DNA of 64,000 nt from Halalkalicoccus paucihalophilus (GTDB lineage: Archaea > Halobacteriota > Halobacteria > Halobacteriales > Halalkalicoccaceae): contig NZ_LTAZ01000004.1 in assembly GCF_001593955.1 (NCBI RefSeq), positions 434,001-498,000 on the forward strand, in the 5' to 3' direction. The notes beneath the pieces were generated by a model. It searched no databases. It saw nothing but the letters and a program-made list of their open reading frames with translations, and was not told where the DNA came from. The first letter of the stretch is position 1; each line of letters starts with the position of its first letter. Both the position numbers and the translations under genes were made by a program. This document shows, one piece after another, positions 33,627 through 41,673 of the stretch.

Positions 33627-34844
33627 ATGGCCGTCGAAAACCACCTACTCGACGTCGGGGTCATGTTCGCCGCGGTCGCCACGATGGGCCTCGTCGCGGA
33701 CCGACTCGACCAGTCGGTCATCCCGTTTTACATCCTGATCGGGATGCTGCTTGGTCCGCACGTCCTCGGGCAGATCGGCCTCCCGTTCGTCGAGGAGACC
33801 ACCTTCGTCGAGATCGGCGCGGAACTCGGGATCGTCTTCCTCCTGTTTTTCCTCGGGCTGGAGTTCAACCTCGACCGACTCATCGAGAGCAAGGACCGGA
33901 TCGGGAAGGCCGGCACCATCGACCTCGTGGTCAACTTCGGGGCCGGACTCGTCCTCGGGTACGCCGTCTTCGGGACGCTCCTGTCGGCCCTGTTGATCGC
34001 CGGAATCGTCTACATCTCCTCGTCCGCGATCATCACCAAGTCGCTGATCGATCTGGGCTGGGTCGCCAACCGCGAGAGCGACCCGATGCTGGGGACGCTC
34101 GTCTACGAGGACCTCTTCATCGCGGTCTACCTCTCGGTTGTCTCGGCGCTCGTCCTCGGTGGAGGCGACGTGGGCGAGGCGCTTGAGTCGGTAGGGGTCG
34201 CGATGGGTTTCATCCTCGTGTTGCTCCTCGTGGTGTATTTCGGTACCGCGTGGTTCGAGAGGGCGTTGCACACCCAGTCCAACGAGTTCTTCGTCCTGCG
34301 GGTGATCGGGATCACCGTCCTCGTCGCGGGAGCGGCGCTGGCCGCCGGTGTGAGCGAGGCCGTCGCGGCCTTCTTCATCGGGATGGGCTTCAGTTCCACG
34401 AACTACGTCGACGAACTCGAACACAACTTGGAGGCGATCCGGGACACCTTCGCCGCGGTCTTTTTCTTCTGGATCGGCCTCGTCACCGATCCCCTGTTGT
34501 TCCCGGCGGTCGCCGGGCTGGTCGCACTGGCCGTCCTGCTCACGACGCCCACGAAACTCGCAAGCGGCTTTCTCGCTGGGCGGGTTTATGGCCTCGACGA
34601 GCGCCGGTCGACCCGCGTCGGTCTCGGCATGGTCACCCGCGGGGAGTTCTCGCTGATCATCGCGACCGTCGCCGTCGGCGGCGCGGGTGTGACGCTCCCC
34701 GAGACGACGGCGAACACTATTCAGGCGTTCGCGGTGGGTTACGTCCTCGTGATGAGCATCCTCGGGACGACCCTGATGCGGTACTCCTCGGTCTTCGAGG
34801 AGCGTGTCGTCGCGCGGCTGTCGAACGACCCCGCCGGGACCTGA
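33627..34844 (+). CDS. CPA2 family cation:proton antiporter (KhtU/KefB-like)
   Basis: A 405-residue integral membrane protein with 11-13 hydrophobic segments. Family marks are DRLDQSVIPFYILIGMLLGPHVLG, VFLLFFLGLEFNL, the SSSAIITKSL segment and the paired-acid region LVYEDLFIAVYLS (ion-site Asp). The C-terminal TM part ends MRYSS. It lacks an attached TrkA-N domain, consistent with using the separate KhtT-like protein. Probably exports K+ or Na+ in exchange for H+. Confidence 0.9.
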   Translation: MAVENHLLDVGVMFAAVATMGLVADRLDQSVIPFYILIGMLLGPHVLGQIGLPFVEETTFVEIGAELGIVFLLFFLGLEFNLDRLIESKDRIGKAGTIDLVVNFGAGLVLGYAVFGTLLSALLIAGIVYISSSAIITKSLIDLGWVANRESDPMLGTLVYEDLFIAVYLSVVSALVLGGGDVGEALESVGVAMGFILVLLLVVYFGTAWFERALHTQSNEFFVLRVIGITVLVAGAALAAGVSEAVAAFFIGMGFSSTNYVDELEHNLEAIRDTFAAVFFFWIGLVTDPLLFPAVAGLVALAVLLTTPTKLASGFLAGRVYGLDERRSTRVGLGMVTRGEFSLIIATVAVGGAGVTLPETTANTIQAFAVGYVLVMSILGTTLMRYSSVFEERVVARLSNDPAGT

Positions 34845-34905
34845 GGCGGGTCCGAGGTCGTCCCCGACACGAGGGGTCTATAACGCCGAGCGAGCGAGGG
34901 GTAGT

Positions 34906-36063
34906 ATGGAGTGGGGCGAACGCTGGGGGCTGATCGGCACGCACCTGACGGTCGCGCTGACGGGCATCGTCGCCGTGCTCTCGATCATCACCGGGATCGC
35001 GAACATCAGCGCGCCGGCGGTCGGACTGCTCTACGACCGGATCGCCATTCCGGTGATCGTCCACCGGACCGCCGGGTTCACCGGGACGATGACCGGCTTT
35101 CTGATGTTGCTTTCGGCCTACGGCCTTCGCACCCGCCTCCGGGTCGCGTGGTGGTCGACGGCCGTCCTGTTGCCGATGACCGCGATCCAGGGGCTGCTCC
35201 AGTCGAGCGTGCTCTCGATCCCCCTCATACTCGTCTCGGTGCTGGCGATGCCCAACCTGCTCGCGAACCGCGCGCAGTTCGACCGCGAACTCGAACTCAC
35301 GAACACGCAGATCGCCGCGGGACTCGCGTTAGTCGGCGCACAGGCCTACGGGACGCTGGGAACCTACGCGCTGCGCGAGGAGTTCGCCGAGGTCGAGACG
35401 ATCCTAGACGCGTTTTATTTCACGCTCGTCACCGCGAGCACCGTCGGCTACGGCGACGCGACGCCGACGACACAGGAGGCACGGCTGTTCGGGATGTCGG
35501 TGCTTCTCGTGGGCACGGCCAGTTTCGCGGTCGCGCTCGGTGCCCTGCTCAGCCCCGTCATCGAAGCCCGCCTCGCTGCCGCACTCGGAAAGATGAACGA
35601 CGCAGAACTCGCCACACTGGACGATCACGTACTGGTTCTCGGCTACGGCGAACTCACCGAGCCGATCCTGCAGGAACTCGAAACCCGCGCCCCCTTCGTC
35701 GTCGTGACCGACCACGACGAGCGCGCAGAGCGCCTCGCCGACCGCGACGTCCTCGTTCTTCGGGGCGATCCCAGCGACGAGGAGACGATCGAGCGCGCCG
35801 GGCTCGAACGCGCGCGGGCGGTCGTCGTCGCGACCGACACCGACGCCGAGGACGCCCTGACGGTGCTGACCGTCAGACAGCTTCGCCCCGATGTTCGCAT
35901 CGTCTCGGCGGCAACGGACCGCGAAAACGTCGTCAAACTCAGGCGTGCGGGGGCGGATACGGTGATCAGTCCCGCGACCATCGGCGGGCGGCTCATGGTC
36001 CAGTCGGCGCTGGGTCGGGAGGACACCGAGGACGTCGCCGACAGGCTGCTGGGCGACCGTTAG
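34906..36063 (+). CDS. Potassium channel with RCK (TrkA-N) domain
   Basis: A 385-residue protein. An N-terminal membrane part has about six helices, of which the last two flank a pore loop with the potassium filter TVGYGD (near residue 182). The C-terminal half is a TrkA-N/RCK Rossmann domain with VLVLGYGELTEPILQEL, VTDHDERAERLADRDVLVLRGDP and a final VISPATIGGRLMVQSALG. The extra four N-terminal helices resemble a voltage-sensor-like or other accessory bundle, without an obvious S4 arginine ladder. It follows the antiporter by 61 bp on the same strand. Confidence 0.9.
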   Translation: MEWGERWGLIGTHLTVALTGIVAVLSIITGIANISAPAVGLLYDRIAIPVIVHRTAGFTGTMTGFLMLLSAYGLRTRLRVAWWSTAVLLPMTAIQGLLQSSVLSIPLILVSVLAMPNLLANRAQFDRELELTNTQIAAGLALVGAQAYGTLGTYALREEFAEVETILDAFYFTLVTASTVGYGDATPTTQEARLFGMSVLLVGTASFAVALGALLSPVIEARLAAALGKMNDAELATLDDHVLVLGYGELTEPILQELETRAPFVVVTDHDERAERLADRDVLVLRGDPSDEETIERAGLERARAVVVATDTDAEDALTVLTVRQLRPDVRIVSAATDRENVVKLRRAGADTVISPATIGGRLMVQSALGREDTEDVADRLLGDR

Positions 36064-37067
36064 AGCGCCTCGTAGTGTTCGTCGAAGATCTCGAGGACGA
36101 CCTTCAACGCGCCGACGAGTATCGGGCCGATGAACAGCCCCATGAAGCCTATCAGGTAGACTCCGCCGATCACGCCGACGATGATGACGCTCGGGTTGAG
36201 ATTCGCATGGCGGTCGACGAGGATCGGCCGGAGGAAGTCGTCGGTAGCGTTCACCACGATCATCCCCCAGACGATCAGCGCCGCCCCCGCGACCGTCCGT
36301 CCGCTCGTGACGAGATAGATCGCCGCGGGCCCCCAGATCAGGATGGAGCCGACGATCGGGATCAGCGACAGGACGATCATGATGAACGTCCAGAAGACGG
36401 CGTTGGGGATCCCGGTGACGATCAGTCCGAGCCCTGCGATGCCGCCCTGGACGGTGGCGACCAGCACGTGGCCCAACAGGACCGCCCACGTGATGTCGTT
36501 CAGGCTCGTATAGAGGTCGTCCTGAACCGTCTCCGGCAGCGGCGTGACGGTCCGAACCCACCTGTAGAGCTTCTCGCCGTCCTTCAAGAGGAAGAAGAGG
36601 ACGAAGACGAGCAGCCCTAGCCCCACGAGGACGTGGGTGAGCGCCGAGACCGCGCCGGGCACGCCCCCGGCCAGCGTCCGTGCGGCGCTTTGTGCGTACC
36701 CGCTCAGTCGTGAGGCGAGATCGATCTGGACGCCGGCGTACTGCTGGATCAGCGCTTCAACCTGCGAGACGCCGAACCCGCTGAACCCGCCGTTTTGGAG
36801 TTGTTGTGCGAGCGCCATCGCGTCGCCAGCGACGGTGGCCCCGATCACGACGAACGGGACGAAAAAGGCGATCACCGCCCCGACGATCAGGACCAATGCA
36901 GCGATCCCCTCACTCAGCCGTGATTCGAGCCGGCGCTGGAGCGGATAGAGGACGAACGCGAGTAGCAGCGCCAGCATCACGTACTGCAGAAACGGCTGGA
37001 TCATCGCGAACGAGACCGCGAGCAACAGCACGATCAGCCCGAGCAGAAATCCCCGTCGTATGTTCAT
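36060..37067 (-). CDS. AI-2E family transporter (1)
   Basis: A 335-residue membrane protein of the AI-2E/UPF0118 family: hydrophobic N-terminal helices (FLLGLIVLLLAVSFAMIQPFLQYVMLAL), long extracytosolic/helical middle, then the conserved GIPNAVFWTFIMIVLSLIPIVGSILIWGPAAIYL and LRPILVDRHANLNPSVIIVGVIGG. Members export signals or exchange cations; the archaeal substrate is unknown. Stop overlaps the end of the potassium channel gene by 4 bp. A paralog lies 42 bp upstream on the same strand. Confidence 0.88.
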   Translation of the reverse strand: MNIRRGFLLGLIVLLLAVSFAMIQPFLQYVMLALLLAFVLYPLQRRLESRLSEGIAALVLIVGAVIAFFVPFVVIGATVAGDAMALAQQLQNGGFSGFGVSQVEALIQQYAGVQIDLASRLSGYAQSAARTLAGGVPGAVSALTHVLVGLGLLVFVLFFLLKDGEKLYRWVRTVTPLPETVQDDLYTSLNDITWAVLLGHVLVATVQGGIAGLGLIVTGIPNAVFWTFIMIVLSLIPIVGSILIWGPAAIYLVTSGRTVAGAALIVWGMIVVNATDDFLRPILVDRHANLNPSVIIVGVIGGVYLIGFMGLFIGPILVGALKVVLEIFDEHYEAL

Positions 37068-37109
37068 ACGGGTCCTGAACATGCCCGCCGGATAAAACGC
37101 GGCCTTGCG

Positions 37110-38108
37110 TTACCGATCGACGTAGTACGTATCGAACGTCTCGATGGCGATCTTGAACGCGCCGACGATCACCGGTCCGAAAAACAGCCCCATCACCCCC
37201 AGTAGGTAGAGCCCGCCGACGACCCCGAGCATGATCGTCGCGGGGTTGAGTTGGGCCCGCCGGTCGACGAGGATCGACCGCAGGTAGTTGTCCGAGAACC
37301 CCACGACGGTCACCCCGTAGAGGAACAACGCGCCACCCGCGACCGAGTTGCCGAGCACGACGAGATAGACCGCCGCCGGCCCCCAGACGAGAAACGCGCC
37401 GACGACCGGCAACAGCGCGAGCAGCATCATCACGAGCGTCCAGAAGACGGCGTTCGGAATGCCGGTCACTGCCAGGCCGATCCCCGCCAGCAGCCCCTGG
37501 ATCGCCGAGACGAGGACGTGGCCCACGAGCACCGCCCACATGAGGTCGTCGACGTTCGACGAGAGTTCCTCGAGGACGACGTCGGGAAGCGGCGTGACCT
37601 CGAACAGCCACTCCGTGAAGTACCGCCCGTCCCGAAGGAAGAAAAACAGCAGGAACGCCGAGAGGGTGATGCCGATCACGGCATGGGTGAACACGCCGAC
37701 CAGATCCGAGGCGCTCCCGACGAGCACGCTCGCGAAGTTCTCCCCTGCAGTGCCGAGCGTCGTCGAGAGGTCGACCTCCCGGCCCGTCGCATCGGCGATG
37801 ACGGCCTCTGCCTCTCCGAGGTCGATGTCGCTGTCGCTCAGGCGCTGGGCTAGATCGAACGCGTCGCTGGCGACGAAGGAGACCAACGCGGCAAACGGCA
37901 GGATGACCGCGCCCGTCGCACCCCCCATCAACACGAGTGCACCCCCCGTCTCGCCCGTAACGGGCGCGAGACGCCGATAGATCGGGGTGAGCAGGTACGC
38001 GATCAACACCGCCAGCAGCAGGTACTGGCGGAACGGCCAGACGATCGCGAGCGACAGCCCGCCGAGCGCGCCGATCACGACCAGCATGAACCCCCTGCTC
38101 ACATCCAT
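37110..38108 (-). CDS. AI-2E family transporter (2)
   Basis: A 332-residue paralog of the neighbouring transporter, with the same order of motifs: VVIGALGGLSLAIVWPFRQYLLLA, GIPNAVFWTLVMMLLALLPVVGAFLVWGPAAVYLVV and LRSILVDRRAQLNPATIMLGVVGG. The ATG at 38108 (MDVSRGFML) matches the start of the first copy (MNIRRGFLL). Arranged in tandem as a likely two-gene operon from gene duplication. Substrate unknown. Confidence 0.88.
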   Translation of the reverse strand: MDVSRGFMLVVIGALGGLSLAIVWPFRQYLLLAVLIAYLLTPIYRRLAPVTGETGGALVLMGGATGAVILPFAALVSFVASDAFDLAQRLSDSDIDLGEAEAVIADATGREVDLSTTLGTAGENFASVLVGSASDLVGVFTHAVIGITLSAFLLFFFLRDGRYFTEWLFEVTPLPDVVLEELSSNVDDLMWAVLVGHVLVSAIQGLLAGIGLAVTGIPNAVFWTLVMMLLALLPVVGAFLVWGPAAVYLVVLGNSVAGGALFLYGVTVVGFSDNYLRSILVDRRAQLNPATIMLGVVGGLYLLGVMGLFFGPVIVGAFKIAIETFDTYYVDR

Positions 38109-38149
38109 GCGAGATGACACGCTATCGAAGGGGATAAAACGACCCGGCG

Positions 38150-38878
38150 CTACGAGAGCGCGACCACGGCATCGAGGCTGATGCCGATGGCGCGCTCGAC
38201 ATTGTCTTTGGCCTTCTCGGGCAGTTCCTCGTCGTCGGTCTCGCCCTTCTGGGTCCCCTCGACGAGGTTTCCATCAACTGTGCAGATCGCGCCCGCACGC
38301 ATCCCCTTGCGCCGCGCGAGAGTGAAGACGGCGGCGGCCTCCATCTCGACCGAGAGGATGCCCGCCCGCTCCCACTCGTCGACGTACGCGTCGGTCTCGG
38401 CGTAGAAGGCGTCGTCGGAGGCGATCGGGCCGACGTGGACCTCCTCGCCCCGACTCTCCGCGCCGTCGACCAGCGCCGAGAGTACGCCGTAATCCGATAC
38501 GGCGGGGTAGGTGACCGACTCGTAGCGTTTCGTCGTGCCCTCGTCCTTGGCCGCGCCGGTCGCGACGATCATGTCGCCGATCTCGATGTCGCTTTGCAGG
38601 GCGCCCGTCGTTCCCACGCGGATCACCGTCTCGACGCCCACGCGTTCGAGTTCCTCGATCGCGATGGCCGCGGAGGGACAGCCGATTCCCGTAGAGCAGA
38701 TCGTCAGGTCCGTCCCTTCGTAGGTCGTGTTGACGAGTTTGTACTCGCGGTTTTCGGCGACGACCTCGCTTTCATCACAGAGGCCGGCGATCCGGTCGAC
38801 GCGGCCGGGGTCGCCCGGGATCAGCGCGATCTCATTGAGGTCGCCCGGCTCCACCAAGAGGTGTGGCTGTTTCGCCAT
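38150..38878 (-). CDS. udp: Nucleoside phosphorylase (uridine phosphorylase-like)
   Basis: A 242-residue PNP/UDP-family enzyme: LIPGDPGRVDRIAGL (phosphate site), STGIGCPSAAIAIEEL, RVGTTGALQ and VEMEAAAVFTLA (ribose-binding Glu-Met-Glu). It would cleave a nucleoside with phosphate to base and ribose-1-phosphate. The uridine-type assignment comes from overall pattern and is less sure than the family. Together with deoC (40.8 kb) and adeC (52.5 kb) it indicates nucleoside/nucleobase salvage nearby. Confidence 0.85.
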   Translation of the reverse strand: MAKQPHLLVEPGDLNEIALIPGDPGRVDRIAGLCDESEVVAENREYKLVNTTYEGTDLTICSTGIGCPSAAIAIEELERVGVETVIRVGTTGALQSDIEIGDMIVATGAAKDEGTTKRYESVTYPAVSDYGVLSALVDGAESRGEEVHVGPIASDDAFYAETDAYVDEWERAGILSVEMEAAAVFTLARRKGMRAGAICTVDGNLVEGTQKGETDDEELPEKAKDNVERAIGISLDAVVALS

Positions 38879-39030
38879 ACGCCCGCCTCTCGGGGGCCGG
38901 CCAAAAGCCGTGCGGTCCTCGTACTGTCGGCCATGGGAGTCTATCTGCGGTGGCATGAGTCGACGGACACCAGCATGAACCGCGCCCGCCGTGGCTCCAC
39001 TCGGTTCACGGAGTTGTGACCGACAACTCA

Positions 39031-39819
39031 TTACCCGACCGCGAACAGCAGCAGGTTATGGACGCCGGGGCCGAATCCGACGGCGGCGATCAGCGCGAGC
39101 AGCAGGTAGCCCTCACTTGGTTCGTCCTCGACGTACTCGGCCATGAGCCAGACGATCCCACAGGCCAGTGTGAGTTTCACGAGGACGAACAGCCAGCCGA
39201 CGCCGATCGCCTCCGAGGTGGGAAGCGTCTCGGCAAACTCCATGATCGCCCGCGGGAGCGGCGAGCGTTCGGTGACCTCCAGTACGTCGATCCCGACTGC
39301 CGTCGAGACACCGTCGAGGGCGTGTGCGAGGACGACCAGCGCGCCGGCCGCGCCGGTCGTCGCCGCCACGCCCGGAACCGCACGCCGGAAGAGTCCCCAC
39401 GTCCCCGCCGCGAGGGCGATCGAGCAGGCGAGCGCGACCAGCGGCCAGACGGGCGTGATCGTCCCCCGCGTGTAGCCGACGGCGAAGGCCGCCGCGACCG
39501 CGAGCAGCGCCGCGAGCGTGCCCGCCGTGGCGAGGATCCGGTCGTCCGTGACCGCCCAGATCGCCCCCGCGAGGACGAACGTACTGACGTAGACGCTCGG
39601 GGTCCCGAAGAGCGGCGCGAGAGTCGGGGGAACGGCGTCGATCACCTCGAGGACGTGTGCGGCCGCCCCGGCGACCATCCACGGGACGAACGCCAGCACC
39701 GTCGTCTCCCTGATCGGGGGTCGCCGACGCCACAGTGCCGCCGCGACCGCCGCAGACGCGGCGAGCAGGGCGAGGAGATACGGGATCGAGGGGAGGGAAA
39801 AACCGTCGGGGAGGACCAT
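39031..39819 (-). CDS. DUF63 family membrane protein
   Basis: A 262-residue membrane protein with about seven to eight hydrophobic segments. DUF63 marks are VPWMVAGAAAHVLEVI near residue 50 (conserved His/Glu in a helix), HALDGVSTAVGIDV, and the C-terminal VGFGPGVHNLLLFAVG. The function of DUF63 is unknown. The ATG at 39819 starts just before TM1. A 152-bp gap separates it from udp. Confidence 0.87.
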   Translation of the reverse strand: MVLPDGFSLPSIPYLLALLAASAAVAAALWRRRPPIRETTVLAFVPWMVAGAAAHVLEVIDAVPPTLAPLFGTPSVYVSTFVLAGAIWAVTDDRILATAGTLAALLAVAAAFAVGYTRGTITPVWPLVALACSIALAAGTWGLFRRAVPGVAATTGAAGALVVLAHALDGVSTAVGIDVLEVTERSPLPRAIMEFAETLPTSEAIGVGWLFVLVKLTLACGIVWLMAEYVEDEPSEGYLLLALIAAVGFGPGVHNLLLFAVG

Positions 39820-40085
39820 GCGAACGCATCCCGCCGTGAAATAGAAAGCGTTGCGATACGATCCCCGTCGAGCACCCGGCGACGGTTGGGACCGTCCGTG
39901 ACTCCGGCGACCGTTCGTGACGGTCCCCGACCCTTTCGTAGAGTCTGATCGACAATATATCGGATCGAACGATCATACACGGACAGTACAGCCCCCGTCC
40001 TGCCTATTCTGACCTAGCGCCTCCGACACAGGTATGGGATCCGAACGATCTGAACCCTTATTCCGATCGGCGGTGTTACGGCAGT
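39820..40085. other. Divergent intergenic region, no gene seen
   Basis: This 266-bp spacer between the DUF63 gene and the Bat-like regulator shows no convincing ORF. It holds an AT-rich stretch with dyads (gatcgacaatatatcgg near 39948-39964, followed by atcgaacgatc) that may be a regulator site, and a TATA-like ccttatt near 40056-40062 about 27 nt before the regulator's ATG. Confidence 0.5.
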
Positions 40086-40766
40086 ATGGTATCGATCATC
40101 GAGTTTCGGATCCCCCTCGACCGGTTCGCGTTGGCCACGACGTTCGAGGCGGTGGCGGAACTCGACGTCGAAGCCGAGCGCTTCGCTGTGCAAGCCACCA
40201 ATTCCGTTATCCCGTTCGTCCGAGTCGAGACGGACGATTTCGAGGCGTTCGAGCGCGCGCTCGCGGTCGATCCCTCCGTCGAGGCCGCCTCCTGTATCGC
40301 CGACTACGGCGACGAGCGGCTCTACCGGATGGAGTGGGGCGACGATGTCGGTTTCGTCCTCGACCTCCTGCTCGAAGAGGACGGGGCGATCACGGCCCTC
40401 CGGACGGGCGGGGAGGCGTGGGAGTTCCGGCTGATGTGTCCCGAACACCACTCGCTCTCGGAGATCTACGCGTTCTGCGAGGAGAACGGCCTCACGCTCT
40501 CCGTCGATGCGATCTACGAACCAGACAGCAGCGACGGCTCGGAACACGGGCTGACCGACTCACAGCACGCATCGCTCGTGAAGGCCAAGGAGATGGGCTA
40601 CTACGACGTCCCCCGTGAGGTCTCCCTCTCCGACCTCTCGGACGCGCTCGGTGTCTCCCATCAGGCGCTCTCCGAGCGCCTCCGTCGCGGCCACGGGCGG
40701 CTCATCGAGCGCACGCTGCGTTCGTACGACGACCGGACCAACGGCCCGATACGGCCCGAGCAGTGA
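40086..40766 (+). CDS. Bat-like helix-turn-helix (HTH_10) regulator
   Basis: A 226-residue haloarchaeal regulator of the bacterio-opsin-activator type. The N-terminal ~150 residues form the strand-rich Bat-like sensor domain ([20 protein letters not shown] at the start, [15 protein letters not shown] in the middle). The C-terminal HTH_10 domain has [47 protein letters not shown] in family order. It probably activates or represses nearby metabolic genes; deoC starts 79 bp downstream on the same strand. Confidence 0.88.
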   Translation: MVSIIEFRIPLDRFALATTFEAVAELDVEAERFAVQATNSVIPFVRVETDDFEAFERALAVDPSVEAASCIADYGDERLYRMEWGDDVGFVLDLLLEEDGAITALRTGGEAWEFRLMCPEHHSLSEIYAFCEENGLTLSVDAIYEPDSSDGSEHGLTDSQHASLVKAKEMGYYDVPREVSLSDLSDALGVSHQALSERLRRGHGRLIERTLRSYDDRTNGPIRPEQ

Positions 40767-40845
40767 TCCCGGCCGGCCGATGTGGGTCCGCGAATCGGTG
40801 TCGGTATCGGTAGCCTATTTGGTTCCGGAGCGTCTCCGACGGCGC

Positions 40846-41481
40846 ATGGACAGAGCGGAGTTCGCCGCGGCCATCGATCACACCGTTCTCGGACCCGAGA
40901 CCACCCTCGAGGACGCCCTCGAAACCGTCGAGGAGGCCGACGAGTACGGAATGAACGCCTGCATCCCGCCGTGTTACGTCGAGGAGGCCGGCGAGCACCG
41001 CCCCGAGGTGACGCTTGCGACCGTCGTGGGTTTCCCCCACGGCCAGAACTCGCCCGAGACCAAGCGCAAGGAGGGCGTCGAGGCGTGGCGGGCGGGCGCG
41101 GACGAACTCGACGTGGTCTGCAACCGGGGCCGCCTGCTCGGGGACGAATCCGAGCGCTTTCACGAGGAACTCGCCGAGATCGTCGCCGCGGTCCCGATTC
41201 CTGTGAAGGTGATCCTCGAGACGAGCGAGCTGACGGGCGAGGAGATACGCCAGGCCGCAGACCTCGCCGTCGAGGCCGACGCCGCGATGCTCAAGACCTC
41301 CACGGGCTTCGGCGAGGGCGGGGCGCGCGTCGAGGACGTCGAGTTGCTCGCGGAGTACCTCCCGGTGAAGGCCAGCGGTGGCATCGGCGACTACGAGACG
41401 GCGATGGCGATGCTCGAGGCGGGGGCCGAGCGGATCGGCGCCTCCTCGGGGGTCACGCTGATCGAAGGGTTTCCCGACTGA
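40846..41481 (+). CDS. deoC: Deoxyribose-phosphate aldolase
   Basis: A 211-residue DeoC, cleaving 2-deoxyribose-5-phosphate to glyceraldehyde-3-phosphate and acetaldehyde. It shows IDHTVLGPE at the start, [41 protein letters not shown], and the Schiff-base Lys in [15 protein letters not shown]. The length suits the short archaeal form. The ATG at 40846 starts the conserved block. It follows the Bat-like regulator and acts downstream of nucleoside phosphorylases. Confidence 0.94.
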   Translation: MDRAEFAAAIDHTVLGPETTLEDALETVEEADEYGMNACIPPCYVEEAGEHRPEVTLATVVGFPHGQNSPETKRKEGVEAWRAGADELDVVCNRGRLLGDESERFHEELAEIVAAVPIPVKVILETSELTGEEIRQAADLAVEADAAMLKTSTGFGEGGARVEDVELLAEYLPVKASGGIGDYETAMAMLEAGAERIGASSGVTLIEGFPD

Positions 41482-41673
41482 TACTGTCGGTCGGAACCGA
41501 CGGGCCGGACGGATCCGATTTCCGGTCGGCGTGCCCGTCGAACGACTGGCCGGCTTCGAATCTGTTAAGGAGTTACCTCGAAAAGGGACGCCCATGTCAT
41601 CGTCTTCGAGTTATGCGGACCGGGAACGCGGTAGCACAGGCGATAGCGTCCACCCGAACGGACACGAGCGGTA

